11,493 nucleotides of DNA from Aestuariivirga sp. (GTDB lineage Bacteria > Pseudomonadota > Alphaproteobacteria > Rhizobiales > Aestuariivirgaceae). The translations under genes were made by a program, and so were the position numbers. The notes below the pieces were generated by a model, which saw only the letters and a program-made list of their open reading frames with translations, had not been told where the DNA came from and made no database searches. This document shows, piece by piece, positions 1 through 6,739 of this stretch (positions within the stretch are counted from its first letter, which is position 1; each line of letters opens with the position of its first letter). Where the stretch lies: assembly GCA_020252385.1 (NCBI GenBank), contig JADCDC010000059.1:1-11493 (forward strand), in the 5' to 3' direction.

Positions 1-664
1 CGAAGAAATCAAGTCCGTCAACGGTGACGCCGGGCAGGCCGAAGCCCGCCGCGCGGTCGACGTAGGAATCGACGGCGACGGCGTAATCGCGCGAGGTCGA
101 TTCAGCGTAGCCGTTGTTCTCGACCACGAAGATGGCCGGCAGGTTCCACACCGCCGCGAGGTTGAGGCTCTCGAGGAAGGTGCCCTGATTCGATGCGCCG
201 TCACCAACGAAGCAGATCGCGACCGCGCCATCGCCCCGGTATTTGGCGGCAAGCGCCGCGCCGCAGACCAGCGGTGCGCCCGCACCCAGGATGCCGTTGG
301 CGCCCATCATGCCCTTGGACAGGTCGGCGATGTGCATCGAGCCGCCCTTGCCGCGGCAGGAGCCCGTCACCTTGCCGTAGATCTCCGCCATCATCTCGCC
401 CGGGTCGACGCCCTTGGCGATGCAGTGGCCATGGCCGCGGTGGGTGGAAGCGATGCGGTCCTTGTCCTCGAGATGCATCATGATGCCGGTGCCGGCGGCC
501 TCCTCACCGGCATAAAGGTGGACGAAGCCCGGAATGTCGCCCTTGGCGAAGTCCGCATGGAGGCGTTCCTCGAACTCGCGGATCGTGCGCATCGTGCGGT
601 AGGCCTTCAGCAGGCCCGGCTTGTCCAGCGGGAATATACCCGCCGTGCTGTTTGGAGCAGTCAT
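1..664 (-). CDS. acoA: Acetoin dehydrogenase E1 component, alpha subunit (3' end outside window)
   Basis: This encodes the thiamine-diphosphate-binding alpha subunit of a 2-oxo-acid dehydrogenase-type E1. In the acetoin system it works with a beta subunit (AcoB) and an acetyltransferase E2 (AcoC) to cleave acetoin to acetaldehyde and acetyl-CoA in the cytoplasm. I translated 221 codons from the ATG at 664. The protein has the E1-alpha hallmarks HRGHGH (75-80), RGKGGSMH (104-111) and the TPP motif from GDGASNQG (154-161) to ENN (182-184). Family members are about 320-330 residues, so roughly 100 C-terminal residues are missing off the left edge. A strong ribosome site, GGGAGG, lies 6 bases upstream of the ATG. 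acoX ends 32 bp upstream on the same strand, so the two are probably cotranscribed. The pyruvate dehydrogenase alpha subunit is similar, but the acoX and acoR neighbours favour acetoin. Confidence 0.9.
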   Translation of the reverse strand, partial: MTAPNSTAGIFPLDKPGLLKAYRTMRTIREFEERLHADFAKGDIPGFVHLYAGEEAAGTGIMMHLEDKDRIASTHRGHGHCIAKGVDPGEMMAEIYGKVTGSCRGKGGSMHIADLSKGMMGANGILGAGAPLVCGAALAAKYRGDGAVAICFVGDGASNQGTFLESLNLAAVWNLPAIFVVENNGYAESTSRDYAVAVDSYVDRAAGFGLPGVTVDGLDFF

Positions 665-669
665 CAATG

Positions 670-676
670 TCCTCCC
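670..676 (-). promoter_or_regulatory. Ribosome binding site of acoA
   Basis: On the minus strand this reads GGGAGGA and ends 5 bases before the ATG at 664. It fixes the acoA start and indicates strong translation of the dehydrogenase subunit, in contrast to acoX, which has no clear site. Confidence 0.7.
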
Positions 677-696
677 ATGGGTTGAACGTTTCTCTT

Positions 697-1725
697 TCAA
701 GCGGCCGTCTTGGACTTCAGGCGCATCAGCCCGTGGCGCGAGGCATATTGCATGCAGCCACTGACATTCACGGTCCTGAAGGCATCCGGTATCAGTTCGA
801 TGGTGACGTCGTCGTCACGCGTGAAGGATAATTCGCGTTCACCGTCGAGGGCAATCGATCCGTCGCTGATCGAGGGCCGGTACTTGACGTGGGGCTTCAT
901 CGGCACATAGTCGCGGATGCCGATGCCGCGCATGTAGCCGGGCGCAATCGGCGTATCGAGGATGATGTCGGCCTCGTCCTCGGGTGCGAGCCGCACGTGG
1001 AGGCCGCCGGGATCGAGCCTGGTCACCGGCGTCAGCAGCCCGGCGATCGCCGACATGCCGATCACCTCTGGGTCGGCGAAGGTGACGAAGAGCTCGCGGA
1101 AGGTCTCGGTGCGCCACAGCGCGCGCGCACCAATGTAGCGCTCGGTCACCACGGCCACGTCCACAAGTGCGATCTCCTCCTGGTCGTTGACCCTGACGAC
1201 GATCTTCTTGTTGGGCAGGAAGGCTTCCTTGGGCGGCACCTTGCCGGTGACCGCGAGGCCCACGGCGAGCCCGGTGATGGTGGGCTCCCGGTGTTCCGGG
1301 AAGGCGTTGTTGGTGCCGGTCGAGATGCCGGCGATGGGGACGTCGCCGCAGGCCGTCACCACCGCGCGGTGCGTACCGTCGCCGCCCAGCACGACGATTG
1401 CCGCCGCACCCTTCTCCTTCATCAGGCGCGCGGCCTTCAGCGTGTCGTCCACCGTGCCGGAGATCTTGTAATCGAGATATTCGATCTTCGGGAAATGCTT
1501 GAGGCCCTGGTTCTCCGCGCGGTCGATGCCGCGGCGCACATGGTGCCGGATGCCGCCGTTCTCCGGCATCATGTAGACATGATCGACCCCGCAGGCCTTC
1601 ACGCAGGAGAGGACGCGCAGCACGATGTTGGCGCGGTCGGTGATCTGCAACGCCGTGGCATTGGCAATCACCCGGCGGATGTCGCGGGCGGAAACGGGAT
1701 TTGCGATGATGCCAATGGCGGTCAT
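697..1725 (-). CDS. acoX: AcoX, NAD-kinase-like protein of the acetoin catabolism operon
   Basis: This 342-residue protein belongs to the ATP-NAD/AcoX kinase family. Visible signatures are the N-terminal strand IGIIANP (4-10), the nucleotide-binding motif LGGDGTHR (113-120), GTNN (137-140) and a C-terminal LDGERE (293-298), all typical of NAD/diacylglycerol-kinase-like folds. AcoX is a conserved first gene of acoXABC operons such as that of Cupriavidus necator, where its exact reaction is unresolved and it has been reported as dispensable. The ATG at 1725 gives the expected family N-terminus, although no good ribosome site precedes it. The gene follows a sigma-54 promoter (1762-1777) by about 25 transcribed bases and is followed by acoA. 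The length is normal and there are no frame breaks. Confidence 0.88.
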   Translation of the reverse strand: MTAIGIIANPVSARDIRRVIANATALQITDRANIVLRVLSCVKACGVDHVYMMPENGGIRHHVRRGIDRAENQGLKHFPKIEYLDYKISGTVDDTLKAARLMKEKGAAAIVVLGGDGTHRAVVTACGDVPIAGISTGTNNAFPEHREPTITGLAVGLAVTGKVPPKEAFLPNKKIVVRVNDQEEIALVDVAVVTERYIGARALWRTETFRELFVTFADPEVIGMSAIAGLLTPVTRLDPGGLHVRLAPEDEADIILDTPIAPGYMRGIGIRDYVPMKPHVKYRPSISDGSIALDGERELSFTRDDDVTIELIPDAFRTVNVSGCMQYASRHGLMRLKSKTAA

Positions 1726-1761
1726 GTGAACGGCGAACCAGTTTTGTTGCCCAGTCCGCCA

Positions 1762-1777
1762 AGCAAGCTAAATGCCA
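1762..1777 (-). promoter_or_regulatory. Sigma-54 (-24/-12) promoter of acoXA
   Basis: The minus strand reads TGGCATTTAGCTTGCT. This fits the sigma-54 consensus TGGCAYR-N4-TTGCW, with the GG and GC doublets at the required spacing. It would start transcription near 1751, about 25 bases before the acoX ATG. A sigma-54 promoter is expected here because AcoR-type activators work only with this sigma factor. Confidence 0.8.
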
Positions 1778-1865
1778 CTTAGCGGCTGCAAAAGTGAAAT
1801 CGCCGTTAGTCAGTAAAGCACTGCGGAATCGTCTGTGTGCGTCTGCGAAGCAGCTGGGATCCTGC

Positions 1866-1906
1866 CGCCACACCTGTTGCAGCGGGCGCCACAGGTGTGG
1901 CGCCAC
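1866..1906. promoter_or_regulatory. Inverted-repeat cluster upstream of acoXA, probable AcoR-binding region
   Basis: Three overlapping perfect inverted repeats occupy this 41-bp stretch. The 12-bp arms at 1866-1877 and 1891-1902 are separated by 13 bp. The 8-bp arms at 1885-1892 and 1897-1904 have a 4-bp spacer. The 10-bp palindrome GTGGCGCCAC lies at 1897-1906. The centre is about 130 bp upstream of the predicted acoX start site, a usual distance for enhancer sites of sigma-54 activators. It also lies just after the acoR stop codon and could form a transcript-end hairpin, but no T-run follows on the minus strand, so regulation is the better reading. Confidence 0.55.
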
Positions 1907-1913
1907 GCCTCGC

Positions 1914-3896
1914 TCACGCGGAGCGCGGGCGCAGCGTCACGCCCAGCCGCCTCATGCGGCGGTGCAGCGTGGTGCGGTCGATGCCCATGAGGCGCGCCGC
2001 GGCGGAGACGTTCCATTGCGCGCGCGCCAGTTGCTGGCGCAGCAGCTCCGCCTCCTCGCTCGACGCGGCCTGCGAAGGCTCCGCGCCATCGTCATCAGAT
2101 GTATCCACGCCGCGCGCGAAGACCTGGTCCGGCAGGTCGTCGGTGTCGATCTCGGGATCGCTCGCCACCGCGCAGGCGAAGTCGATCACATTCACCAGTT
2201 CGCGGATATTGCCGGGCCAGTGATAGGCGGCGAGCACGCCCAATGCTGGCTGCGAAATGCTGCGCGCGCTGCCATCGGCATAGGGCCGCTTGTCGAGCAG
2301 CTGCCGCACGATCCAGGCGCAATCGCCCCGCTCGCGCAGTGGCGGAAGTGCGATGGTGACGCCGTTCAGGCGGAAATAGAGATCCTCGCGGAAGCGGCCC
2401 TGCTTCACGAGATCGAGCAGGTCGCGGTGGGTGGCGGCGATCACCCGCATGTCGACGGCGGTGGGCCGCGTACCGCCGATGGGGGTCACCTCGCGCTCCG
2501 CCAGCACGCGCAGGAGGCGCGTCTGCGAGGCGAGCGGCATGTCGCCGATCTCGTCGAGGAAGAGAGTTCCGCCATGGGCCTCGCGGATCAGGCCCTTCTT
2601 GCCCTTTTCGAGCGCCCCGGTGAAGGAGCCGCCGTCATAGCCGAAGAGCTCGCTCTCGATCAGGTTTTCAGGCAGTGCCGCGCAATTGACCGGGATGAAG
2701 GCGCCCCTGGCCCTGGCACTCGACTGGTGGATGGCCTTTGCCAGGAACTCCTTGCCGGTGCCGGTCTCGCCGTTCACCAGGATGCTCATGTTGGTGTTGA
2801 GGAGCCGCGACAGTTTGTTGAGGTTCTTCTGGATCGACGGCTCCTCGCCGGCCACCGCCTTGAGCGGCGGGGGCAGCTTGCACTCCTGGCTGGCACTGGC
2901 GGCCGGGAGAACCCGCATGCTCGCGGGAGGAACGACCTGGATGAACAGGCTGCGCTCGGAGCCTGAGAGGCGCACCACGTTGCGCTCGATGGCGCTCGAG
3001 CCCACGAAACGGGTGAGGCTGTCGACCTCGCAGTCGAAGAAGTCCGAAAACAGCCGCCCCATGATGCGGCTGGAATCGCGCCAGTTGATGCGCAGTTCGC
3101 CGGCGAGCAACTGCCTGGCGGAATGGTTGAAGCCGGTGATGCGGCCCGAGGAATCGAGCACCAGCACATATTCAATGTCGACCTCCGCCAGTGCCTGGTT
3201 GGAGGTCAGCTTGACGATCCAGCTGCGCGAGGAGGTGCGGATCAGGTTGGCGGTCTCGATGCGGTGGGCGAAGCTCTTGACGATCTGGAGCGCCAGATAC
3301 TGGCTGGACTTCTCGCGTGGCGAGGCCAAGGCCGAAATGTCGAGCACCGCCGAGAGATTGCCGAAGGGATCGAAGATCGGCGCCACGGTGCAGGTCAGCG
3401 GAATGTGGGTGGCGTCGAAATGGTCGCACTGGTGCACGGTCAGCGCCTCGCCGGTGGCGATCGCCGTTCCGGTGCCGTTGGTGCCGGCGCGCGCCTCGTT
3501 CCAGTCGGCCCCGAGATAGAGCCCCGCCTGGCGCAGGTAATCGGTTGTCGATTCATCGCCGATGTAGTCGACGGTGATGCCCTGGTTATCGGTGAGGAGC
3601 AGCACATAGCCCAGCCCCGCCACCTGCCGGTACAGCGCCTCGACGCCGAAGCGCGCGGTGCGGAGCAGTTCCTCCATGGCGTCGCGGTGCTCGCGCAGCC
3701 GGCTGTCCTCGACAATGACCGCCGGGCGCAGCACGGTGGGGTCCAGCTTGTGGCCGTCGATGCAGCGCCGCCAGGAATTGACAATAAGTTCGTCGCGCTC
3801 GGTCTGCCGGCCCTCGGCGACGCGGATCAACTCGTCGATGTGCTCGATGTGCGCGGACGCGATCGCCTTATCCTCCTGGCAGGAGCGCGATAACAA
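1914..3896 (-). CDS. acoR: AcoR, sigma-54-dependent transcriptional activator of acetoin catabolism
   Basis: This is an enhancer-binding protein of the AcoR type, 660 residues if read from the TTG at 3896. A GAF-like sensory region lies at about 75-215 (with NGTGTAIATGE, 140-150), and a PAS-like segment at about 240-300. The AAA+ domain spans about 350-575: Walker A GETGTGKE (376-383), the sigma-54 contact loop GSFTGA (423-428, usually GAFTGA), Walker B TLFLDE (444-449) and the arginine-finger region FREDLYFRL (502-510). A Fis-type helix-turn-helix is at about 628-651. It should sense acetoin or a related compound and activate acoXA. The interval is the open frame from the first legal start codon. 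However, that TTG lies inside an apparent -10 box, so true initiation is probably downstream, near 3863 (a well-placed but non-standard ATC) or at the TTG at 3830. Confidence 0.92.
   Translation of the reverse strand: MLSRSCQEDKAIASAHIEHIDELIRVAEGRQTERDELIVNSWRRCIDGHKLDPTVLRPAVIVEDSRLREHRDAMEELLRTARFGVEALYRQVAGLGYVLLLTDNQGITVDYIGDESTTDYLRQAGLYLGADWNEARAGTNGTGTAIATGEALTVHQCDHFDATHIPLTCTVAPIFDPFGNLSAVLDISALASPREKSSQYLALQIVKSFAHRIETANLIRTSSRSWIVKLTSNQALAEVDIEYVLVLDSSGRITGFNHSARQLLAGELRINWRDSSRIMGRLFSDFFDCEVDSLTRFVGSSAIERNVVRLSGSERSLFIQVVPPASMRVLPAASASQECKLPPPLKAVAGEEPSIQKNLNKLSRLLNTNMSILVNGETGTGKEFLAKAIHQSSARARGAFIPVNCAALPENLIESELFGYDGGSFTGALEKGKKGLIREAHGGTLFLDEIGDMPLASQTRLLRVLAEREVTPIGGTRPTAVDMRVIAATHRDLLDLVKQGRFREDLYFRLNGVTIALPPLRERGDCAWIVRQLLDKRPYADGSARSISQPALGVLAAYHWPGNIRELVNVIDFACAVASDPEIDTDDLPDQVFARGVDTSDDDGAEPSQAASSEEAELLRQQLARAQWNVSAAARLMGIDRTTLHRRMRRLGVTLRPRSA
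3872..3877 (-). promoter_or_regulatory. Strong Shine-Dalgarno inside the annotated acoR frame
   Basis: The minus strand reads AGGAGG here. Eight bases later comes codon ATC (3863-3861), in frame with acoR. The protein from that point begins with the HIEHIDELIRVAEGR segment, which resembles how AcoR-family proteins usually start. No ATG, GTG or TTG lies at a useful distance; the next legal start is a TTG at 3830-3828. Confidence 0.5.
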
Positions 3897-3918
3897 GCCC
3901 GTGCGAATCGCTTGTCAA
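3890..3918 (-). promoter_or_regulatory. Sigma-70-type promoter of acoR
   Basis: The minus strand has TTGACA (3918-3913), a 17-bp spacer and TGTTAT (3895-3890): a perfect -35, ideal spacing and a 4/6 match to the -10. Transcription would begin near 3883. This suits constitutive low-level production of a regulator, and it implies that the TTG at 3896 is not on the messenger. Confidence 0.65.
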
Positions 3919-3946
3919 GATCAGCCGTATACACATCACCGTATGC

Positions 3947-3974
3947 GTGCGCTGCAGCATGAAACGCGGCGCAC
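3947..3974. promoter_or_regulatory. Inverted repeat between acoR and the amidase operon, possible operator
   Basis: The arms GTGCGCTGC (3947-3955) and GCGGCGCAC (3966-3974) pair at 8 of 9 positions around a 10-bp spacer. The centre is about 67 bp upstream of the predicted amidase-operon start and upstream of the acoR promoter. It could therefore bind an activator of the former or an autoregulator of the latter. It does not share an obvious consensus with the repeats at 1866-1906. Confidence 0.35.
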
Positions 3975-3985
3975 TCTCTGTCTTG

Positions 3986-4001
3986 CTGTTGCACCGCACA
4001 G
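3986..4001. promoter_or_regulatory. CTGT/ACAG repeat shared with the acoX upstream region
   Basis: The sequence is CTGTTGCACCGCACAG. The block CTGTTGCA followed by CACAG also occurs at 1874-1894 inside the acoX inverted-repeat cluster, but with a longer spacer there (13 versus 8 bp between CTGT and ACAG). A common protein could recognise both. Its position directly against the -24 element is unusual for an enhancer site, so this is tentative. Confidence 0.3.
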
Positions 4002-4017
4002 TGGCATGGGAGATGCA
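4002..4017 (+). promoter_or_regulatory. Sigma-54-type promoter of the amidase-SDR-hydrolase-Lin0512 operon
   Basis: The plus strand reads TGGCATGGGAGATGCA. It matches TGGCAYG-N4-TTGCA with a single deviation (A for the first T of TTGC) and correct GG-to-GC spacing. The predicted start is near 4028, leaving a 64-base leader before the ATG at 4092. Because acoR is divergent and adjacent, AcoR is the likely activator, though this is inferred. Confidence 0.6.
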
Positions 4018-4091
4018 TCGGATGCCATTGAAGCTGGGCCGCAAAGCTGCGAAACATTTCGCATCTGCGGCAAGACAGGGTGAAAGAATCG

Positions 4092-5081
4092 ATGAGCTGG
4101 ATGGCGGAGAGTTACATGGCGCGCAAGGGCGTCGCCGGCGGGCGCCCCGGACGCACCCATCACCTCAACAAGGAGGTGCAGGGCGAATATCATTACGTGT
4201 ACGGGCCCTATGCCAAGCCGGTGATGTCGATCAAGCCGGGTGACATCGTGGTGGCCGAAACGGAGGATGCCTTCGGCGGCGCGATCAAGACCGAGAAGGA
4301 CCTGCCCTCCCAGAAGCTCACCATGCCCTTCGTCAACCCGCAGTGCGGGCCGATCGCGGTCGAGGGTGCGGAGCCCGGCGACGTGCTGTGCGTGGCGATC
4401 AAGTCGATCCTGCCGCGCGGGCCACAGCCCGTGGGCACCTCCGCCCTGATCCCGGAGTTCGGCGGCCTCGTTTCCAATTCTCAGACCGCGATGCTGAACC
4501 CGCCGCTGCCGGAGCGGGTGATGAAATACGAGGTGACGGAAGCGGGCGTGAAGTTCAACGACCGGATCACGCTGCCTTACGAGCCCTTCATCGGCACGCT
4601 CGGCGTCTCGCCGCTGATCGAGGCTGTGCTGTCGCTGCAGCCCGACTACTGGGGCGGCAACATGGATCTGCCCGACGTGGCGCCGGGCGCCATCGTCTAT
4701 TTCCCCGTCCTGCACAAGGACGCCTATCTCTATCTCGGCGACTGCCATGGAAGGCAGGGCGATGGCGAACTCTGCGGTGTGGCCGTCGAGATGCCGTCCA
4801 CCACCACGGTGCAGGTCGACCTCATCAAGAACTGGCAGATCTCATGGCCGCGCCTCGAGAACGAGGACTTCATCATGACCATCGGCTCGGCCCGCCCGAT
4901 GGAGGACGCCGCCCGCATCGCCTATCGCGAGCTCACGCGCTGGCTCGCCTCGGACTATGGCTTCGACGAGCTCGAGGCCTATTTCCTGCTCACCCAGGCC
5001 GGCCGCGTGCGCGTCGGCAACATGGTCGATCCCAAGTACACGCTCGGTGCATCGATCCTCAAATCATATCTCGGACAATAG
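4092..5081 (+). CDS. Acetamidase/formamidase family protein
   Basis: This 329-residue protein belongs to the FmdA/AmdA family, cytoplasmic enzymes that hydrolyse short aliphatic amides such as formamide or acetamide to the acid and ammonia. Family blocks seen are NPQCGPIAVEGAEPGD (82-97), PFIGTLGVSP (165-174), GGNMDLPDV (188-196) and the conserved GDCHGRQGDGELCG (216-229), followed by a C-terminal RVGNMVDPKYTLGASI segment. I chose the ATG at 4092 because AGGGTGA lies 8 bases upstream. A GTG at 4080 is in frame but overlaps that ribosome site. It is the first gene of a five-gene operon, 13 bp before the SDR gene. The actual amide substrate is unknown. The family also holds members of unproven function, and the partners here suggest a specialised substrate. 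Confidence 0.85.
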   Translation: MSWMAESYMARKGVAGGRPGRTHHLNKEVQGEYHYVYGPYAKPVMSIKPGDIVVAETEDAFGGAIKTEKDLPSQKLTMPFVNPQCGPIAVEGAEPGDVLCVAIKSILPRGPQPVGTSALIPEFGGLVSNSQTAMLNPPLPERVMKYEVTEAGVKFNDRITLPYEPFIGTLGVSPLIEAVLSLQPDYWGGNMDLPDVAPGAIVYFPVLHKDAYLYLGDCHGRQGDGELCGVAVEMPSTTTVQVDLIKNWQISWPRLENEDFIMTIGSARPMEDAARIAYRELTRWLASDYGFDELEAYFLLTQAGRVRVGNMVDPKYTLGASILKSYLGQ

Positions 5082-5094
5082 GGAGAAGACGGCA

Positions 5095-5859
5095 ATGGAT
5101 CTTGGTCTCAAGGGATTGAACGCGCTCGTCACCGGCGGCACGAAGGGCATCGGACGGCGCGCGGCCGACATGTTCGCGGCGGAAGGCGCCAACGTGTCGA
5201 TCTGCGCGCGCAACCAGGAGGAGGTCGCCGCCACGGTGGCGGGCCTCAAGCGAACTGGCGTCAAGGCCTTCGGGCAGGCGATCGACGTCGGCAACAAGGC
5301 GGCCCTCGAAGGCTGGGTCAACGACAGCGCCAAGGCGCTGGGCGGCATCGACATCGTGGTCGCCAATGTCTCGGCGCTCGCGGCGGCGGAGGATACCGAA
5401 GCCTCCTGGCAGGCGCAGTTTGACATCGACATGATGCACACGGTGCGCACCGTCAACGCCGCGCTGCCCTATCTCGAGACATCGAAGTGGCCCTCGATCG
5501 TCATCGTCTCCTCGGTGTCGGGCCGCGAGATCGACTTCACCTCGCCCGCCTATGGCGCCTTCAAGGCGGCACTCATCCATTACGCGCACGGCCTTGCCCA
5601 CAAGCTGGCGCCGAAGCTGATCCGCGTGAACTCGGTCTCGCCCGGCAACGTCTATTTCAAGGACGGCATCTGGGAATACATCGAGAAGAACCTGCCGGAC
5701 CTGTTCCAGAGCGCGCTCGCACTCAACCCCACGGGCCGCATGGCAACGGCGGAGGAGATCGGCAAGGGCATCGTGTTCCTGGCGAGCCCGGCGTCAAGCT
5801 TCACCATGGGCACCAACCTGGTGATCGATGGCGCGCTCACCAAGGGCGTGCAGCTCTAA
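5095..5859 (+). CDS. Short-chain dehydrogenase/reductase (SDR) family oxidoreductase
   Basis: This is a 254-residue classical-length SDR, expected to oxidise an alcohol or reduce a carbonyl with NAD(P)(H) in the cytoplasm. The Rossmann motif TGGTKGIG is at 13-20. The active site has S140 with Y153 and K157 (YGAFK). The usual NNAG segment is replaced by ANVSA (90-94), and the position normally held by the tetrad asparagine appears to be D112. The sequence ending LVIDGALTKGVQL fits the family C-terminus. The ATG at 5095 follows AGGGAG at a good distance and lies 13 bp after the amidase stop. Within this operon it may act on a hydroxyl or keto group next to the amide or ester bond cut by its neighbours. 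Its substrate cannot be read from sequence. A butanediol or acetoin reductase role is possible but unsupported by specific motifs. Confidence 0.88.
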   Translation: MDLGLKGLNALVTGGTKGIGRRAADMFAAEGANVSICARNQEEVAATVAGLKRTGVKAFGQAIDVGNKAALEGWVNDSAKALGGIDIVVANVSALAAAEDTEASWQAQFDIDMMHTVRTVNAALPYLETSKWPSIVIVSSVSGREIDFTSPAYGAFKAALIHYAHGLAHKLAPKLIRVNSVSPGNVYFKDGIWEYIEKNLPDLFQSALALNPTGRMATAEEIGKGIVFLASPASSFTMGTNLVIDGALTKGVQL

Positions 5860-5875
5860 ACGGCAGGAGGCTCCC

Positions 5876-6718
5876 ATGGTGGCGAACAGGAAGATCCAGC
5901 TCTCGGACGGCGCGGTGCTGTCCGCCATCGAGGCGGGCAGCGGCCAGCCGCTGGTGATGATCCCCGGCTGGTCGCAGTCGGCGGCGGAGTATGGGCGCAA
6001 CATCGAGGAGCTGGCCAGGACGCGCCGCGTCATCGCGCTCGACATGCGAAGCCATGGCGAAAGCCCCGATGCGCCGAAGGGCCATCGCATCCAGCGCCTC
6101 GCGAAGGACCTTCGCGAGGTGCTCGAGGCGCTGGACCTGAAGAGCGTGGACGTGCTCGGCCACTCGATGGGCAGTTCCATCATCTGGAGCTATCTCGACC
6201 TCTTCGGCGAGGAGCGCCTCCGCCGCCTCGTCATCGTGGATCAGGCGCCCATGGTCGCGGCCCTTCCGGGCTGGGACGAGGAGACGAAGAAGACATACGG
6301 CTGCCTGCTTCCCGACGTGCAGGCGGTCGCGGGCTTCTGCGACGTTGTGCGCGCCACCGGCACGGTTGAGGGCACGATGGAGATCCTGAGAGGCATGTTC
6401 ACCTCGGCGATGCCGGAGGAGGACCTGCGCTGGATCGCGTCCGAGAACCTCAAGATGCCGCGCGCCGCCGCGGCCGACCTGCTGTTCGACCACTGCCTCA
6501 ACGACTGGCGGGACGTGATCATGGCGACACGGCTTCCCTCCCTCGTCATCGGCGGGCGCAAGAGCATCTTCTCGGCTGAATCGCAGGCGTGGATCGCCTC
6601 CGTCAACCCCAATGCGAAGGCCTCGATCTACGAGGAGCATGAGGGCGGCGGCCACTTCATGTTCTTCGAGAACCCGCGGCGCTTCAACGCCGAGGTCTCG
6701 GCCTTCCTGTCCTCGTAA
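5876..6718 (+). CDS. Alpha/beta hydrolase
   Basis: This 280-residue alpha/beta-hydrolase-fold enzyme is probably a cytoplasmic esterase, lactonase or C-C hydrolase. The oxyanion region is MIPGWSQSA (28-36), the nucleophile elbow is GHSMG (95-99, Ser97), and the probable catalytic histidine is His260 in GGGHFMFF. The usual acid after strand beta-7 is not obvious (GGRKSIF, 226-232). Asp122 in IVDQAP, after strand beta-6, may serve instead. AGGAGG at 5865-5870 is 5 bases before the ATG at 5876, and the gene starts 16 bp after the SDR stop. It is the third gene of the operon. The substrate is unknown; a lactone, ester or beta-diketone intermediate would all be compatible. Confidence 0.87.
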   Translation: MVANRKIQLSDGAVLSAIEAGSGQPLVMIPGWSQSAAEYGRNIEELARTRRVIALDMRSHGESPDAPKGHRIQRLAKDLREVLEALDLKSVDVLGHSMGSSIIWSYLDLFGEERLRRLVIVDQAPMVAALPGWDEETKKTYGCLLPDVQAVAGFCDVVRATGTVEGTMEILRGMFTSAMPEEDLRWIASENLKMPRAAAADLLFDHCLNDWRDVIMATRLPSLVIGGRKSIFSAESQAWIASVNPNAKASIYEEHEGGGHFMFFENPRRFNAEVSAFLSS

Positions 6719-6739
6719 CTTATCAAGATCGGAGAACAC

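Noticed and set aside
839..1906. 355-residue minus-strand frame overlapping acoX
   Set aside because: It is Arg/His-rich and out of frame with the recognisable AcoX protein; a GC-driven shadow.
3873..3885. Hairpin sequestering the acoR Shine-Dalgarno (CTCCT/AGGAG, 3-base loop)
   Set aside because: The predicted transcript starts near 3883, so part of the upstream arm would not be in the RNA.
1794..3893. Long plus-strand open frames opposite acoR (1794-2966, 2686-3519, 3123-3893)
   Set aside because: They mirror the codon structure of acoR, have no family motifs and would be antisense to a clear gene.
4080..4091. GTG start for the amidase at 4080
   Set aside because: It overlaps the ribosome site AGGGTGA that serves the ATG at 4092, and adds residues with no family support.
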